Part shown: positions 50,101 to 63,518 of the stretch, in pieces | Numbering within the stretch: the first letter of the stretch is position 1 | Layout of the letters: each line of letters begins with the position of its first letter | DNA from: Callaeas wilsoni | Lineage: Eukaryota; Chordata; Aves; Passeriformes; Callaeidae | Direction of reading: 5' to 3' | Length of the DNA stretch: 64,000 bases | Assembly (NCBI GenBank): GCA_013398955.1 | Contig: VWPU01010306.1 | Span: 161,935-225,934 of the forward strand | The notes under the pieces: model-generated | Seen by the model: the letters and a program-made list of their open reading frames with translations, nothing else | What the model was told of the DNA's origin: nothing | Databases searched by the model: none | Translations under genes and position numbers: made by a program

Positions 50101-52865
50101 CATTGAGAAAATGCTAATATTTATTCTTTCAGGCCTTCTCCAGTGTATTCTAGCTTTCTCTGCTACTTAAGACATATTGTCTTATTTCAAACGGAACCAT
50201 GTGCTCCTCCAAACACAGATGTGCTGCACTGGAAGGACTTCCTTCTACTAAACATTGATCACAAATATTGTCTTCATGGCACTTAAATATAAAAGAACAT
50301 GTAATCTGATAAACCAACTCACATGATGTGTATGGGGATAAAATTTGACTGTCTGTGCCAACTCTCTGGAGAGAGGTAGATTAAGTTCATAAAGTAATCA
50401 GCTTTGCTGTCTGCATACTCCTTCCTTTAGCTGTGGATGAAACATAGCTGATTTGAAACTGATATGAGAAATGCTGCAGAACTTATGTTCTCAAGAGGCA
50501 CCTGACAATCTGGGTAAGGAGACAGCAGGGGCTTATGCACAGATATGGGGGAGTGGACACAGGCAGTGACAGCTTGTCAGTCACCAGCTGGCTCCTTTTC
50601 ATGGGGCTATTCCAGCACACTAATGAAAGATGGCTGTCAGTGACTCCAGAAATCCAGCACCATGAAGCTGTGTGAAGGGTCTTGCTCTGCTGCCCCTGCA
50701 TTCAGATGTCGAAGGTCTTGCTTATCTAGACCCAAGTTATTATTACACTCTGAAAGATGCCCTCATATCTTACTAGTGCCCTGGGAGTGAGTGGTGGTAA
50801 AGCAAGTTAGCGGTGGTAAACCAGCTGCTGGTAGTGTAGGATATAACAATTTGTTAAGAAGCTACTATCTGGTCAGAAATTATAGCTCAGTATGAATGAA
50901 TGGGCTTCCAGGCACTCTACGGTCTGTCTTGCTAGTTCATGCCTTTAGATCTCTTCTACCTGGAACTCATTGTAAATATTTATTTTAGCCTAATGTATTT
51001 ATGTTGATGATGACCTGCAGACCTTGATGAAGCTTCATGTGAATTAGCACAGATTAACCCGGCTGATTGCTCAGTAAACCTGCTATCTGAATGTCTGGGC
51101 AGAAGGGCCTCTGTTTTGTTTGGGTAGTACGGATAGCCATAAGATTTCAGTGTTCACTACTGTTTTAAAGTATTATAATTCACTTTACTACTTTGGCTGA
51201 TGGACATGAACCTTAATATTGTAACATCTAATAGAAGAAACTTTAATTACATATGGAACAGCTGTAAATTTGTGCTTAAATACACATTTAATCAGATGAA
51301 AATAGCACTGTACGGAAGCTGCTGAAATGTGTCCCTTATTAAGACACATAAAAATGAGGAAAAAACTCCTGCTGAAATGGAATGTACAAGTGAGTGACTG
51401 TTTCCAGGACCAAGGTAGAAAAGTGAAAAGTGTACTGTTGATCCCCAGAGCTTAGTCTAAAAAGACTGACTTTTCTGAGTTTTTGTCAAACAAGTAGGGT
51501 ACCATGAAGAGACCTGCAAATTATGTGTAGGTTTTGAAACGGAAGAAACAAAGAGGTAACTGTTAATAAAACCTGCAGCCAAAATATACTGCCCAAACTC
51601 TTCCTATGGGGAGAAGATATGGTGGCTGGATACTTCTAGAGCACAAAGTATCTGTGTGCAGGACTCTGGAGGTTTGAAGGCAATTGGCATTTGCTGGTGG
51701 TGTGGCTGTTTGTGGGGTTTGTTTGTTTCAGGTTTTTTTCCCATCAGCCTTTAGATAAAGAGATGAGATCAAACCAGAAACTTACATAGGATCATGAAAG
51801 ACTTAGAGAAGTGGAGTTTTTTCAGGAAATGCTCTTATAGCTGAAATTCAGCAAGATGCCATTGTTCTTAATTCAGTTGTTCTAGAAAGATCAAAGACTC
51901 AAATGAAGCCCAAAGAATTATTTTCCTTATTTAGAAAGACCACCAAGAATGTCAGTGGACTCAGCTTTTATTTCACCTCCTGTCAGCTCTTTACCACACC
52001 ATGACATATCATGGCATGATAGGTAATAGGCTGAGGAGAACCCGAATTTTGTGAAGAGGGTTTTCACAGATTCAGTTCAACAATTAATGAAGGTCTAGGA
52101 AGTCAGGTGATTCTTTTGATTTAGTTCTCATTACAAGAGGTGAAGAATATCACTTCAAAAAGTGAATTTTCCTCATATGGTTTTTCCACACTGTGGATAT
52201 GAGAAGGCACGTGTGGCTCACTTCTTTTCAGGCTGCAGCAAATGTCTCATTCTTCCACAATAAGCTAACACTATTTTTCTGTTGACAAGAGCCCCTTGCA
52301 TCATTTCTCCTGAAGAACTCAGAAATTAAATTCTCTAGAGAGAAAAACATATCTTAAAGCTTTAGTTTTTAAAATTTGCCTCTACATTAGTCAAACAATC
52401 ACAAAAAGCTAGAAAATGAGGCATCAGATTGTCAGGTCACAGACTTAGTGTTAGAGAAGTAATATATAAAATCTATTCCTTTTGAGTATGCTGCACTTAC
52501 TTGGTAAATTGAACACCTCACAAATTTGCCAGAGAGTTTAAAAAAAAAAGAAAAGAAAAATGGAGACATTAGTCTGTAGCATGATGATTGAGGAAATGCA
52601 AATTGGTCATAGAAATTCTCAGTCTTCTTTTGAAACTAAAATTCCAGTGTGAGAAGAAAAATCTGTCAGACCATGTTGACCTGTAAGCATTCACTGAGCA
52701 GAGAAAACAACCTATTAGAAAGCATAATTTGCCTTCTTGTAGCAATGCCTAAATTGCAGGCAGATGTAGAGTGCTGGTGCCATTGAAATCTAGTTCAGTT
52801 ATCTGTCCCAATCACTGAACCACTCCGTCATGATCTGTTTTCCCATGTTTTCGTCTCACAGAAAT
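47151..52865. other. Unique non-coding sequence (about 5.7 kb)
   Basis: No gene recognised. Open frames at 49002-49262, 49210-49569 and 49613-49906 overlap in different frames and lack domain signatures. A short A/G tract lies at about 52538-52560. Confidence 0.5.
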
Positions 52866-53450
52866 CACAGAAACATAGAATGGTTTGGGTTGGAAGGGAC
52901 CTTATGGATCATCTAGTTTCAACCCTCACTGGATTGGGCAGGAACAGCTTTCACTAGACCAAGTGTCTCAAACCCCCATTCAACCTAGTCAGGAACACTT
53001 CAGAGGATGGGGCATCTCCTGCTTCTCCAGACAACCTGTTTCTTACCACCCTCACAGAAAAGAACTTCTTCCTAATACGTAATCTAAACCTACCCTCTTT
53101 TGGTTTAAAACCATCTCTCCTTGTCTTCTCACTACACACTTTGTAAAAAGCACCTCTCTGGGTTTCTTGTACCCTTTAGGTACCGGAAGGTGCGTGTCGA
53201 CTGCACCACACACTATGACACTTGGTGTCATCAGCAAACTTGCTGAGGGTGCACTGTCCATGTCACCAACAAAGATGTTGAAAAGTGGCGGTCCAAGGAC
53301 CCCACTCTTCACTGGCCTTCGCTTGGACTTCAAGCCATTGACTACAACTCTTTGACTGTGACCATCCAGTCAGTTTCTTATCCACTCAGAGGTCCATTCT
53401 TCAAATCCATGTCTCTCTACAGAGAAGGATGCCATGTGGGACAGTGCTAC
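52866..53450 (-). mobile_element. CR1 LINE fragment with internal deletion
   Basis: The plus strand begins with the CR1 3'-end complement ('acatagaatggtttgggttg', 'ggaagggaccttatggatca') and continues through a 3' UTR to about 53190 ('aaaccatctctccttgtctt', 'taggtaccggaagg'). It then jumps directly to the catalytic part of the reverse-transcriptase gene, seen as 'ggtgtcatcagcaaacttgc' and 'accatccagtcagtttctta', up to about 53450. The C-terminal coding segment that normally separates these parts is missing, so the copy has an internal deletion or is a composite of two insertions in the same orientation. Confidence 0.9.
53200..53450 (-). pseudogene. CR1 ORF2 reverse-transcriptase core remnant
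   Basis: On the minus strand the frame includes KSGVLGPPLFNIFVGDMDS, matching the family pattern (G-V-P-Q-G-S-V-L-G-P-x-L-F-N-I-F-I-N-D-L-D) just upstream of the FADD catalytic box. The catalytic box itself is out of frame: after APSA the reading frame shows SLLMTPS, while the shifted frame carries the degraded SKFADD-type segment. It recovers at GAVDT. This is a non-functional relic. Confidence 0.85.
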
Positions 53451-55499
53451 CGTAAGTGGTCTTTCCACTATGAGGTTCAAGTGGAGTCAAATACACAGTG
53501 ATTTAGGGAAATTTTGAATTTGATGATGAAATATAAATAAGCCAAAAAGCTAACTTTTTATTTGGTATAAAGTCACAGTATGTTTTACAAATGCTATTCC
53601 AGCTGAAGGCTCAGCCAATTAACACGGCAGTTCATTAAAAAGATTGATTATTATTGGAGTGGGAGAAGACTGTTAAGTACCAGTTTCAAGCTACCTTTAA
53701 TAGCCTCATATCTGTAACAGATGCTGGTTGTCAATTCTCCTGGGAAATGCACAAAAAATATTCAACACCAGAAATGGCCCTTTACAAAGTGTACTCTCCA
53801 GTTTCTGGAAATCAATACTGTGGAAAGTTTTTAACTGAGAATTTTCATTTGTTTTGTCAATTAGAGCTGATGCATACACCTCACTTAAAAGCAGTAGTGC
53901 TTGCATGTAAGATTTACACATGGCAAAAAAAACTCCTTTTCTTTTTTTCCGGTTACTATAACATTTAGCTCTAAAACTGTTGGAAAATACAGAGAAGGGC
54001 AGAGAAGAGATTATTTAGAAAAAGCACTTTACACTGGAAGACTACAATTTATATTATTATTCCACAATGTATCCCAGAAGACCCAACAGTGATCCAATGG
54101 GTGTGGAATGATACAAGGCATATACAACATATTCTTCTCATGATGTAGGATTTATAAAATATACTAGCAGTCTTAGAAATTAAATAGATGATCAGATGTT
54201 CTGCTCAAGTTGCATAGGAAAAAAAAAAGAAGGAATAAAAGAGAAGTGTCAATTTGGAGATCTCTGAAGGACGCAGTGTGCTCATTATTACGAGTACGAT
54301 TATTATTGTTTCTTGTTATTTTCCCAGAAGACCAAATGCACAAAAGGGAGGAGGGTTAAAAGCAGAGTCCTCAAGCACTAGCTATAAGTTAAAATAGCCC
54401 GAATAAATGAAAACAGGGGGATGTGGGGATGACTGAGAAAACAGTGAGGTGCAACACTAAAGAGGAAGAAGGAGAAAAACAGCAATGGAAGGATGAGACT
54501 TTCAAGGATCAGCAGCAGTGAGAGAGCCCAGTATGCAAGAGGAGCAGCTCCTCAGGCTGGCGATGCAGCTCCAGGTGGGAACTGCAGTGCTGCTGAACAG
54601 CTCCTGCCTATGCAGTGATCAACAGACCTAACGGAGAGCCTGAAAAAGAGATTAACTCAGCCCCAGTTAACTGTCTGATTTTAAAGTATTCATTTTGAGG
54701 TGCAGTTTTCACTTCCGTGGTTGAATGATTGTCCTCTGCATTACCAAGTCCCTGGATTTCCAGGCTCTCCGGTGCTACTGTGATTTGCACTAAAACATGT
54801 CCATGAAGCACCTGGCTTGCAGCTGCTGTGGTGTCCCTGCAAGGCTCTCCTGGGAACCTGGGGCCAATATTACTCCTACTAAAGCTGTCTGAGGCCAGGC
54901 AGGCTGCATGCTCTGGCAAGGATTAGGCAGCCCCCAGCACTTGCTGCTCTTCCTGCCTCTGTAAAGGAGCCCTTCTGTGTTACCCATCAAATCAATTCAA
55001 ACACAAACACAAACAGAAATGAGAACTTAAGCTTCTCCATTCTTACTTCTTTTCAGTTTTATTTGACTGAGACTAATTACTGAAATTTTTTGAACTATGA
55101 AAACATTTACATTTTTAGAAGGGTTTAACGTCCAAGAGTTTTTTGTTTTCTCCAATTCTACCACTATTTCCATACAGATAGCACCCCCAAAATCTTGCCT
55201 CACAAAATTCAGAATTATTTTGAGTTCTCTGAAAGCCCCCAAAGCATAGAGCCTATGGCTCAGGTTTCTTAATTGTTATACTATGCACTTTGACATTTTA
55301 AAATATTTTATTTATAATATTGTTTACAAATTTTTTTATTTATAATATTTCCCAAGTTATTGCAACTTATTTCCTACAGTCTTTTACTTAATATTCAGTG
55401 CATTGTTTCAGAGAGAAAAAAATATTTTTACATTTATAAATGCTTTAGAAAATCATTTATACATTAATGAAAATGTATTTTTGGTATTATTTCATTATA

Positions 55500-55645
55500 T
55501 TACTTGTCTCTTTTTCCTTGCTTTCTATCATTTCTCTTCTTCTCTCCTTCTACTGTGATTTCTTACCTCTATTTCACCTCTAGTACTCCTTTCTTCTTAC
55601 CTGTCTCATTTATTTCCAGTCCTTCATGCTTTTTTTGCTTAACTG
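55500..55645 (+). repeat. Pyrimidine-rich tract
   Basis: Long runs of T and C with few purines (CTTCTTCTCTCCTTC-type). The Ser/Phe/Leu-rich open frame across it is a composition artefact. Confidence 0.6.
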
Positions 55646-58600
55646 CACAAAACTCAAACTATTTCATTAATGAAGAAAATTGTTGGACTGTTATGAAGTT
55701 CATTATGGACAAGTAGATTTGAAAAGCTTCATACTCTGCTTTTATGAATTGATGAAATTTAGATGTAATCTAAAATCTAAATTAAAGATCACATATCTGC
55801 TCCAACATTTCTGGAGAGACAGACTGAGAGACATCCTGTTCTCTGAACAAGATTGTGTGATTTTCCAGAACTCCAGTTCCTGTTCATATATAAACAATGG
55901 GCTGCTTGCATAGCAAAGTAAATTATGTTTCTGCACACCAGAGCCATAATCTCTCACTCCTGAAGATGAAGTGCTGTGAAATCATCCAGTCAGCCACAGC
56001 CTTTGCTGGGACACAGGAAATCTTCATCCAGATTCTGTACTTTTACTTTTTTCTGCTTACCTTCCAACATTTTCCTGCTCAGAAAGAGATGACGACGAAT
56101 TCAGGATGAACCATAGTGGACGCAGCAGACACTAAGACCAGCTGACCATAGGAAGTCATTTCATCAGGCTGTATATAATTTGTGAAATGCATTAGTGTTG
56201 ATCACCACCCTTCATCATTTCTTCAGTTCTGTATCTGGAAAGAGAATGGTGAAGTGACTCATTTTAAAACAATTAGCTGATAAGTGTTTTGGGCTGATTA
56301 TTCATGAAAAATAGGCCTGGCAAATACAAACAAAGCTAATGATTTGCTAGGGTAATTTTGCTGTTTCAGTCTGGTATTTTTTGAGCAACCAATAGTGGAA
56401 TAAGAGGCAAGGCTTGTAGTCCTGTTTGCAGTTATGGCTATTATATTCCCTTTTTGGCCTTCTGCCATTCTTACCTAAAAAGCTAAATGGAAAACCAGCC
56501 AAAATTACAAATATTTGAGGGGAAAAATCCTTTTAACAGTGAGTCAGTGAAGGGACAGTAAGCTTGGACAAAGAATTTGTATTAAACAAGAAGGATTTCC
56601 TTCCAGCCTCCAGCTCTCCATCATTCTTCCTGAGGCTGTGATGTGTGAACACACATATGTAAGGGTGCGTAAAATAATGATTGGCTTGACTATATTCTGT
56701 ACCTTTCAATTAACAAGGGCTATCAGATGAAACTTCATTCAGGTTCAAAATAAACAATAGTAAAACACTGTATTCTCAAATTCCGTCTCTGGATAGAAAA
56801 GTACAAAGGGCAACATCTTTCTGTTTTTCCTTTGCTTTGTTTCCTAGATCAGTGAGAAAGAAACAATTAGAGTCTCTTTAATAGTGTGGTGACTACTTTA
56901 AAAGGTCTGAAGAAAATTCTTTTTTCAGTCCTTTACAAACCACTTCTTTGGACCTGACATCTCAAAATTATTTGTTCAATAAAACCACAAAATAGATGCT
57001 TGTGGGAGATTTCAAGAGACTCCATTCTCTAGCTGACAAATAAGATCAATTTCTAAGATCTCCTGTAGAAACTGTATGGTTATAAACCTCATAAAAACCC
57101 AATATATTCGTCACTCTTCTTTACTACTGCAAAATACAGACACAACTCCAAACAAATTAGTTATATTACTAAAGAGGATATTTATATAAACCACTGAACT
57201 GCGGTTGACCAGACATTGCTCCATAAATTCAACTCCACTTTCAAAAGAACTAGTTTATGCTTCAATCACACTAAAAAAAAAAAAGTGTCAGCAAGTTCTC
57301 ATTGTGATAACCTTACATGTACAGAGAACTTAAATGTTTGAAGGTACATAGAAATTTAAACTTAAAAGGTAACTAAAATGTTGACCAAATATTTTAATGA
57401 AGGATTTGATTCAAGTGAATATTAAACAAAACCCAGTCACTCAATTTTTGACCTGTGAAGTTTAGAAAATTTGGAGTTTGGGGAGTCAATACTGATAAAT
57501 TTGAACATTTTAAACCATAAGAATCTGTTTGAAGGTGAAAATGATGACTGGAGTTTCTAAAAAAACAGGGAATTGCCTCATCTATGAAAGGATGGGTTTT
57601 GCCCTTTGGACCTTACAAGACAATCACTGCAAGGCCATTGATTTTATAATCCTAGGGAAGATAGGCAAATCCTCATAAAATTATATAGAATATTATAAAT
57701 TATATGGATTATTACATTTCCTGTCAGTTCAACCACAACAGTACTGATTTAAGAATGCCAATTATTTACTCTGAGTTATAAAAATAAGTCAATTACATGG
57801 GCAGCCTTGCTTTGAAAAATAGGATAAGGAGGCAACTGCCTAGGACGGCAGGTTGGGAACAAGGACCTGCACACCAGCCTTGAATAGGTGACACTGGCTC
57901 TTCCAGACTGAGCTAGTTTCTACCACCATTGCTCATTACTGTGGTTGTTGCAGCTGAGGGAAGGATTGATCTGTGCAGGACCTACTCTATGGAGGGGAAA
58001 GAAGTGACTCCTCTCTGCAGAAGTCAATGGGGCCACTTGCATAAATGTTTTTTGACTCACTTCGTGAAGAGAGTCATGGAGTGCATGAACAGCATTTCTT
58101 TTGGGTGAGACTAAATGGTAAGCTTTGTTCCAAGAGCACAAATAATGCTCTCCAACTGCTAATGCACAGTTAGTCCATGGGATATGACTAGAATTAAAAT
58201 AGGGGATGGAAGCCCAAATATAGACGAAAAAAAAAGTCCAGCATAAAATCAGACTTCTGACTCAGTCCTCACCACTGTTTGCTCCACACTCTTCCTTACA
58301 CTTGCCAATGCAGACACAGCCATAGAGCAAAAAATGTTGGACTTGAAGTTGTCTCAGATCTCTGAAGTTGCTCTTTGGTTTCTCCACTCAGAGCCATTCT
58401 TTCACACTCTTTTGGGTGATTAATAACGAGCTTTCTCCTCAAAGTCATTACTTTCTGCTAGGAGAAATTGGGATGGTGGTGGTTATTTAATTTGATTCAT
58501 ATACCAAAGATGTCTATTTTGTAAGCTGAAAGAAACAGCTTTCTGCACATTATACTGAAAATAGAAAGTTCTAGCTTGGGAGAAAGACAAAAGGAACAGT

Positions 58601-61430
58601 AACTTGCTTTTGATCCTTCCTTAGATATGACAAAGGTGTAATCTCTTAACCATGGCACTTTCTCCTGTTCTGATGTGTCAATGAAAAAATATGCTTCAGA
58701 TGACAAAAGGATTGGTTTCAAGGGGTTTTTTTGTTGTCCATGAAATACATCTTTAAAAGTGAAGAAGGGATGATTCACCTTACTGAGGATCCAAAGAATA
58801 CTGTAACTCCAGTATTTTATTTTATCTCCACAAGCAGTCAGCTTTGTTGGCTTTTTTTAATGTTCATGTGCTGCACATCTCCAGGCTTCCTGTACATACA
58901 AGAGAGCTTGTTTAAAGTATAATAACTGCAGAAGCCTGAAAAATCGATGTTATGATTGTCTCTTTTTGAGGCACCTTCTTGTGGAAGTTCTGATTCGATT
59001 GAACAACTTTGTAAACCATCATCTTTAACTATGGCTATATAAATAATACTCTTTCATGATCTCCAGCTTTCTGAGGGAGATCTGGTCCCTGGATTAAAAA
59101 AACATGGCAAATAATCAATCCCACTGAGAGTGGACACTCAGTTTTCTTAACTGAAGTCAAATGAATAATTCTCTCACTGCTCCTTAATGCTCTTTCCTTT
59201 GCTGTCTGAAGGCCCAATGACACAGTACCATCCACCTGCCAGAAAAGATGCTGTCAAAAGATGGGCAGGGCCATTCGCTCAAGGAGTCTGTTTATGTGCA
59301 TAATGAAGCAGAATGGTACCTCTGGTGAAGCTCTCAGAACTAAGGCATGCATCGTGAGATGTTTGATTAAACTTAGTCACCAGCATCCTCTCATACCTTT
59401 CCTCTTTGGGGGCTAGCAGTCTGGATGCGGCAAAACAGACAAATTGAGATGCAGTCAAGACAACATCTCCACAACCAAGCAACTCTCAGCTCTTAAAAAT
59501 CAGGACAGGAGAGGCAGGAAAATAATACCAAAGCACAATAGTGTAATTACGGCCTTCAATATTTCACCAACCAGTTCTTTTGCTGAGTCTCAAGCAACAT
59601 GAAAAAGCCAAAGACTAAGCCAAATGCAGATATTCCCACCACTATCTCCTGCACCAGATAGTAATTTTTTTGAACCAAGTTTCAGTCTCAAATCTGACAA
59701 GTACTCCACAAATCTACAAGCTGACCTGAAGTAAACTCTCAGCTCTTCATAGTGACATTTATTTGTAAACCACCAGTACCCCCTCCTGCTCAATACACAC
59801 CAACAGCTCTACCACTTAGAGTTTTTACTTTTTATCTGTTTTCACCACTTCTGCAATCACCTTCATAGCAAATCAAATCTTGTGCTTTCACCCTGTTTAA
59901 CACAGCTTGAGCCCTTCCATTACTGTAGCAACTGGCATGTTCCCCTAGCCTCTGAAAGGTCTCTATTTTAAACTAACATCAAACACAGTTCAGGTTTTGC
60001 AGCATAATCTCACGGTGGCACAAAAGTCCAACTGTGACAATTGAAATTCTCATTTGCCTCACTTTTGGTGTCTCTAGCTTGGCCTTGCCCAGGCTTTCCT
60101 TGCTTTGTCCTGTGTTTGGAATAGAGATATTTTACAACAGTTATCTTCACTGATTGCCCAGGGTTCTTTCCATTGCCTTCTTAGGTCTCTTTGTTTGTTA
60201 CTCTTTCCAGCTTTTAAGAAAAATCTTCAAAAAAGCTGAAAATGAAGTTACTTGAACTTCTAATTTCCATTAGAAGCCTCTGACTTTATGCTGGAGTGAT
60301 TTTTTAGTGCAACAAAGAACTAGCGTGTCTACTGCAATTAGTAGTGACAACCTAATACATCGTAGCTGAGGGTGCTTTTTCATTCTTTCGTGCATATTTC
60401 ATACGGGAAGTACAAAGCATCTGGGAAAGTTTACCTCAGAAGTACTGCATTGCCAGGCTTCAAAATTACTGAGAATCTTTAATATTTCACAGAAAGCATG
60501 ATTTTATTCCCTTATTAATATTTTTTTTTGTAATTGCTCAATAGAAGGATAAGATATCATGTATTTAGAATACCAAAATAACATCTCACTTTAGAACAGC
60601 TAAAGTTAAATGAATGTCACAACTTCAAAAATAAAAGTGTTTGAGATAGCCTGCAATTAGTGCAACTTTCCATGTTATGTCAACCTAATACTGAAATCAA
60701 GTACATTTTGGAGCATTTGGTATTTTATTTTTCTACCTATTTCTTTAGAAAATTATACAATTTTAAAATTCAGTTAAAAATATTGAATGTAAATCTATGC
60801 TCATAAACACATTTTATTAGAAAAGAATAGCTAATCCTTTTAAAGGAAAAAAGAGTTGCCAGGGAAATTTATATACAATATGACACAACATAGTAAAACT
60901 GTGTCAGCAAAATGAAACAGACATTGCCTGAGTAAAATCAATATAATAAGTCTCCTAAATGATTTTTGAATAAATTATGATAAATATTTGAAAGCTAGTA
61001 CTGTGATGATCCCAACTGGGACACTACCATACATGGAAGAGTTAGTGATCAGCAAAAAAGTTTATCTGAGTACACTCGGTATTGTGCTGTCCTGCACATC
61101 CAGCGTGGCCTTCGAGCCTGTGCTGGGCTGCAAAAACCCCTTGGCTGCAGGATCACATCAGCTGGCTTATTGCCACAGGCTGTTCCTGCTGGGTACCAGC
61201 AATTGCAACATCTTCCTGTTCCTGACTTTAGCCAGAAGTGCAGCAAAACGTTATGTGAGCATCCTTTTTGTTTGACAGCAGAAATCACGAACACAGTTAT
61301 CCTCATTCAAGAAATTCCTACAGTAAAGGGGGTCACTCTTCCCATGGGCTGGGTCTGGACAGTGTGTACACAGCGTGCATCAGAGGTCTATTGAAATCTA
61401 CACAACTAAGGGGTTTTAGCATTTAAAGAG

Positions 61431-61447
61431 ATATAAGATATAAGATA
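61431..61447. repeat. Short tandem repeat (ATATAAG)n
   Basis: Two full 7-base units plus a partial third (ATATAAG ATATAAG ATA). Confidence 0.7.
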
Positions 61448-62224
61448 TTACCTGTATTCTTCTTACTTTCTTTACATTGTTACCTCTAATACATAGTATC
61501 TTAAAGGATGCTTTATAAAGCTTAAGTGACATTTTTACTGGGATCATAACAGACATATATGTCCTTGTGCAAAACAACTACTTAAAATTACTATTAGAAA
61601 ACAGCAGGACTATGTAGACTGCAAATGGAAATCTGAGTTTCTCATAACAGCCTTATTTCTATTTTTCTTTTCTGTATTCATTGAAAGTACAAGTGCAACT
61701 ATTTGAGTAAAGGGTTGATGCCCAGCATGTGTACAGCTACTGCTGAACTTCTGATTGGCTCTGAAATATAATTTCCCTGCTCTCTCCCCAAGAGCCCTTT
61801 CAAGAGGCATTGAGAAAATTGTCTTAGACAACCTGCTCATTCCAGTTTTAAGAACCATTTTTTATGCAGTCAAATACATGCAAATGACATACAAAAATAT
61901 TCCTGTGAATCTTAAACATTCCAGACATTTAGTCCAAAATGCCTCCGCAGCAATTACACATAGCCATTATAGGATGTAATACTGTCCTTAGGGCCTCTCA
62001 GTGTTAGCCCCAAAGCTCAAATTGACAATACCAATAGTAAAATTCTTCAAGTACTTGATTAAGTGACCATAAGATAAGAGTTAGAACTTGTATTGACCTT
62101 TCTCTTCCTTTGGCTGTTGCCTATATGCATACCCATTATAAAAAATGTTCAAATAATCACGTTTGCTACAGAGAAAATACACCCTGCCTGTTACTGCATC
62201 TGCAATATGCTCCAAATTAATACA

Positions 62225-62790
62225 CTAACTTACAGCCTTCCGATTTTGTATCACTTGCAAATTTGCTGTGAATATTCTCTGTCCTCTCACCAGGACATTA
62301 ACAAAGATGCTAACCAGTATCAGTTCCAGAGTCAAGCCTTGCTGTACACCAGCAGTTCCTTCTCTCCATCTGGACTGTGTGTCAGTTATCACAACCATCT
62401 GAGTGGAGCTGCACATTTTAGTCCACCTCATTCTCCACTTTGTTCTGTTAGTTTGTCTATGAGGATGTTACACGAGACAAAAAGCCTTGCTAAAGTTCCA
62501 TACAAGGAGTAGCCCCTGTTCTCCTCACATCCATCAAGACACTCATCTCATCATAGAAGGTTTTCAGGTTGGTTATGTTGCTTTGCTCTTCATCAATCTA
62601 TGCTGACTATGCCCATTTACTTTCCTAATTTTCATGTATTTGCAAATGTTCACCTTCCTGGGGATCAAGGTGAAACTGACTGCCTTTTAACTTCCCACAT
62701 CCTCTGTCTTGTCCTTTGTGAAGACAAAAGTGATATTTGATTTTTTCCAGTCCTCAGGTGTTTCTCCTGGTCACCACCATCTTTCAAACA
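62225..62790 (-). mobile_element. Old CR1 LINE fragment (reverse-transcriptase core)
   Basis: The plus strand contains a colinear series of phrases that are the reverse complement of CR1 ORF2: 'tcacttgcaaatttgctg', 'acaaagatgctaaccagtat', 'gccttgctgtacaccagcag', 'aaaagccttgctaaagttcc', 'tcatagaaggttttcaggtt' and 'atcaatctatgctgacta'. In the minus-strand frame near 62240-62265 the codons read K-F-A-S-D-T-K, a mutated form of the catalytic F-A-D-D-T-K. Many substitutions and small indels disrupt the frame. The 3' end of the element is absent, which is unusual for a 5'-truncated LINE copy and suggests fragmentation by later deletion. Confidence 0.8.
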
Positions 62791-63518
62791 TAAGAACAGA
62801 TAAACAAAGACTCATGAACTTTCAGCCTCTTGTTACAATAAAACTTTGGAAGTCCCATTAGTTGAGAGTGCACATCTCAAGCAACTGAAGAAGTTCTTTA
62901 AGCATCAGCAAAGAATAGTGATGTAATATGGTCAAATACCAGCAGAACAGACTTTATCAGCAAACCTGAAAAACTGAATGAAAGCAACTGGAAATGAGAA
63001 AATGGTTGTGAGGATTATATCCTTCAAATATGTAATTGCAGTGGTTTTCATGAAGAAAAAAGCTCTGCAATGACAGCCAAATATAAATGGATATAGGAGC
63101 ACCAAAGAGCATCACTGGCTATCACTGATGCAACAACAAGGTCAAAATCAGTTGTAAGGATCAAGACTGAGTTTGCTTCAGAAAAATCTGTGCAATAACT
63201 GCCTCTTCACTGATGCACTCGAGGCAGGCCCGTATCCCTCCACAGCTGTATTTGGTTTACTTGGCAAGGTTTTTGTACCAGCTGTCAGAGACTGAAATAT
63301 TGTAGTTTATGACTTAAACATTTTCATGAAGGACTTTTAAAACTGTATTACAAAAGCTGCAGAGAAGACCAGGATAGGCCTCCTGACTGATGAAGAGAAG
63401 ATAAAGTAACAACTCAGGGCTGACATTCACAAAGCACAGGCCTAACAGCTTCAGGGAGGAGACCACAGCCCCAGGGCTATCAGCTACCAGGCTTCACACC
63501 GACCCTCGAACCAAGGGG
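62791..63518. other. Unique non-coding sequence
   Basis: Nothing recognisable. GC content begins to rise from about 63420, and the boundary to the following LTR is uncertain. Confidence 0.45.

Larger units (their letters stand above)
53451..62224. other. Unique non-coding sequence (about 8.8 kb)
   Basis: This is the longest repeat-free stretch in the right half. It includes TA-rich sequence with two copies of TTTATTTATAATATT at about 55308 and 55337, a pyrimidine-rich run at 55500-55645, and a (ATATAAG)n-like triplet at 61431-61447. GC-richer patches at 54500-54990 and 61030-61390 are open over 65-100 codons, but these frames mostly lack ATG starts or family resemblance. No gene called. Confidence 0.5.

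Noticed and set aside
54608..54919. 103-codon minus-strand open frame in a GC-richer patch
   Set aside because: It begins at TTG, has no internal Met, no family resemblance and no convincing splice signals. It could be a non-coding exon, but nothing in the sequence supports it.
60988..61275. 95-codon plus-strand frame with hydrophobic segments in a GC-richer patch
   Set aside because: No recognisable receptor or transporter motif, overlapping frames exist on both strands, and nothing supports an exon.
62093..62512. 139-codon plus-strand open frame
   Set aside because: Most of it lies antisense to the CR1 fragment at 62225-62790. The remainder has no family signature.
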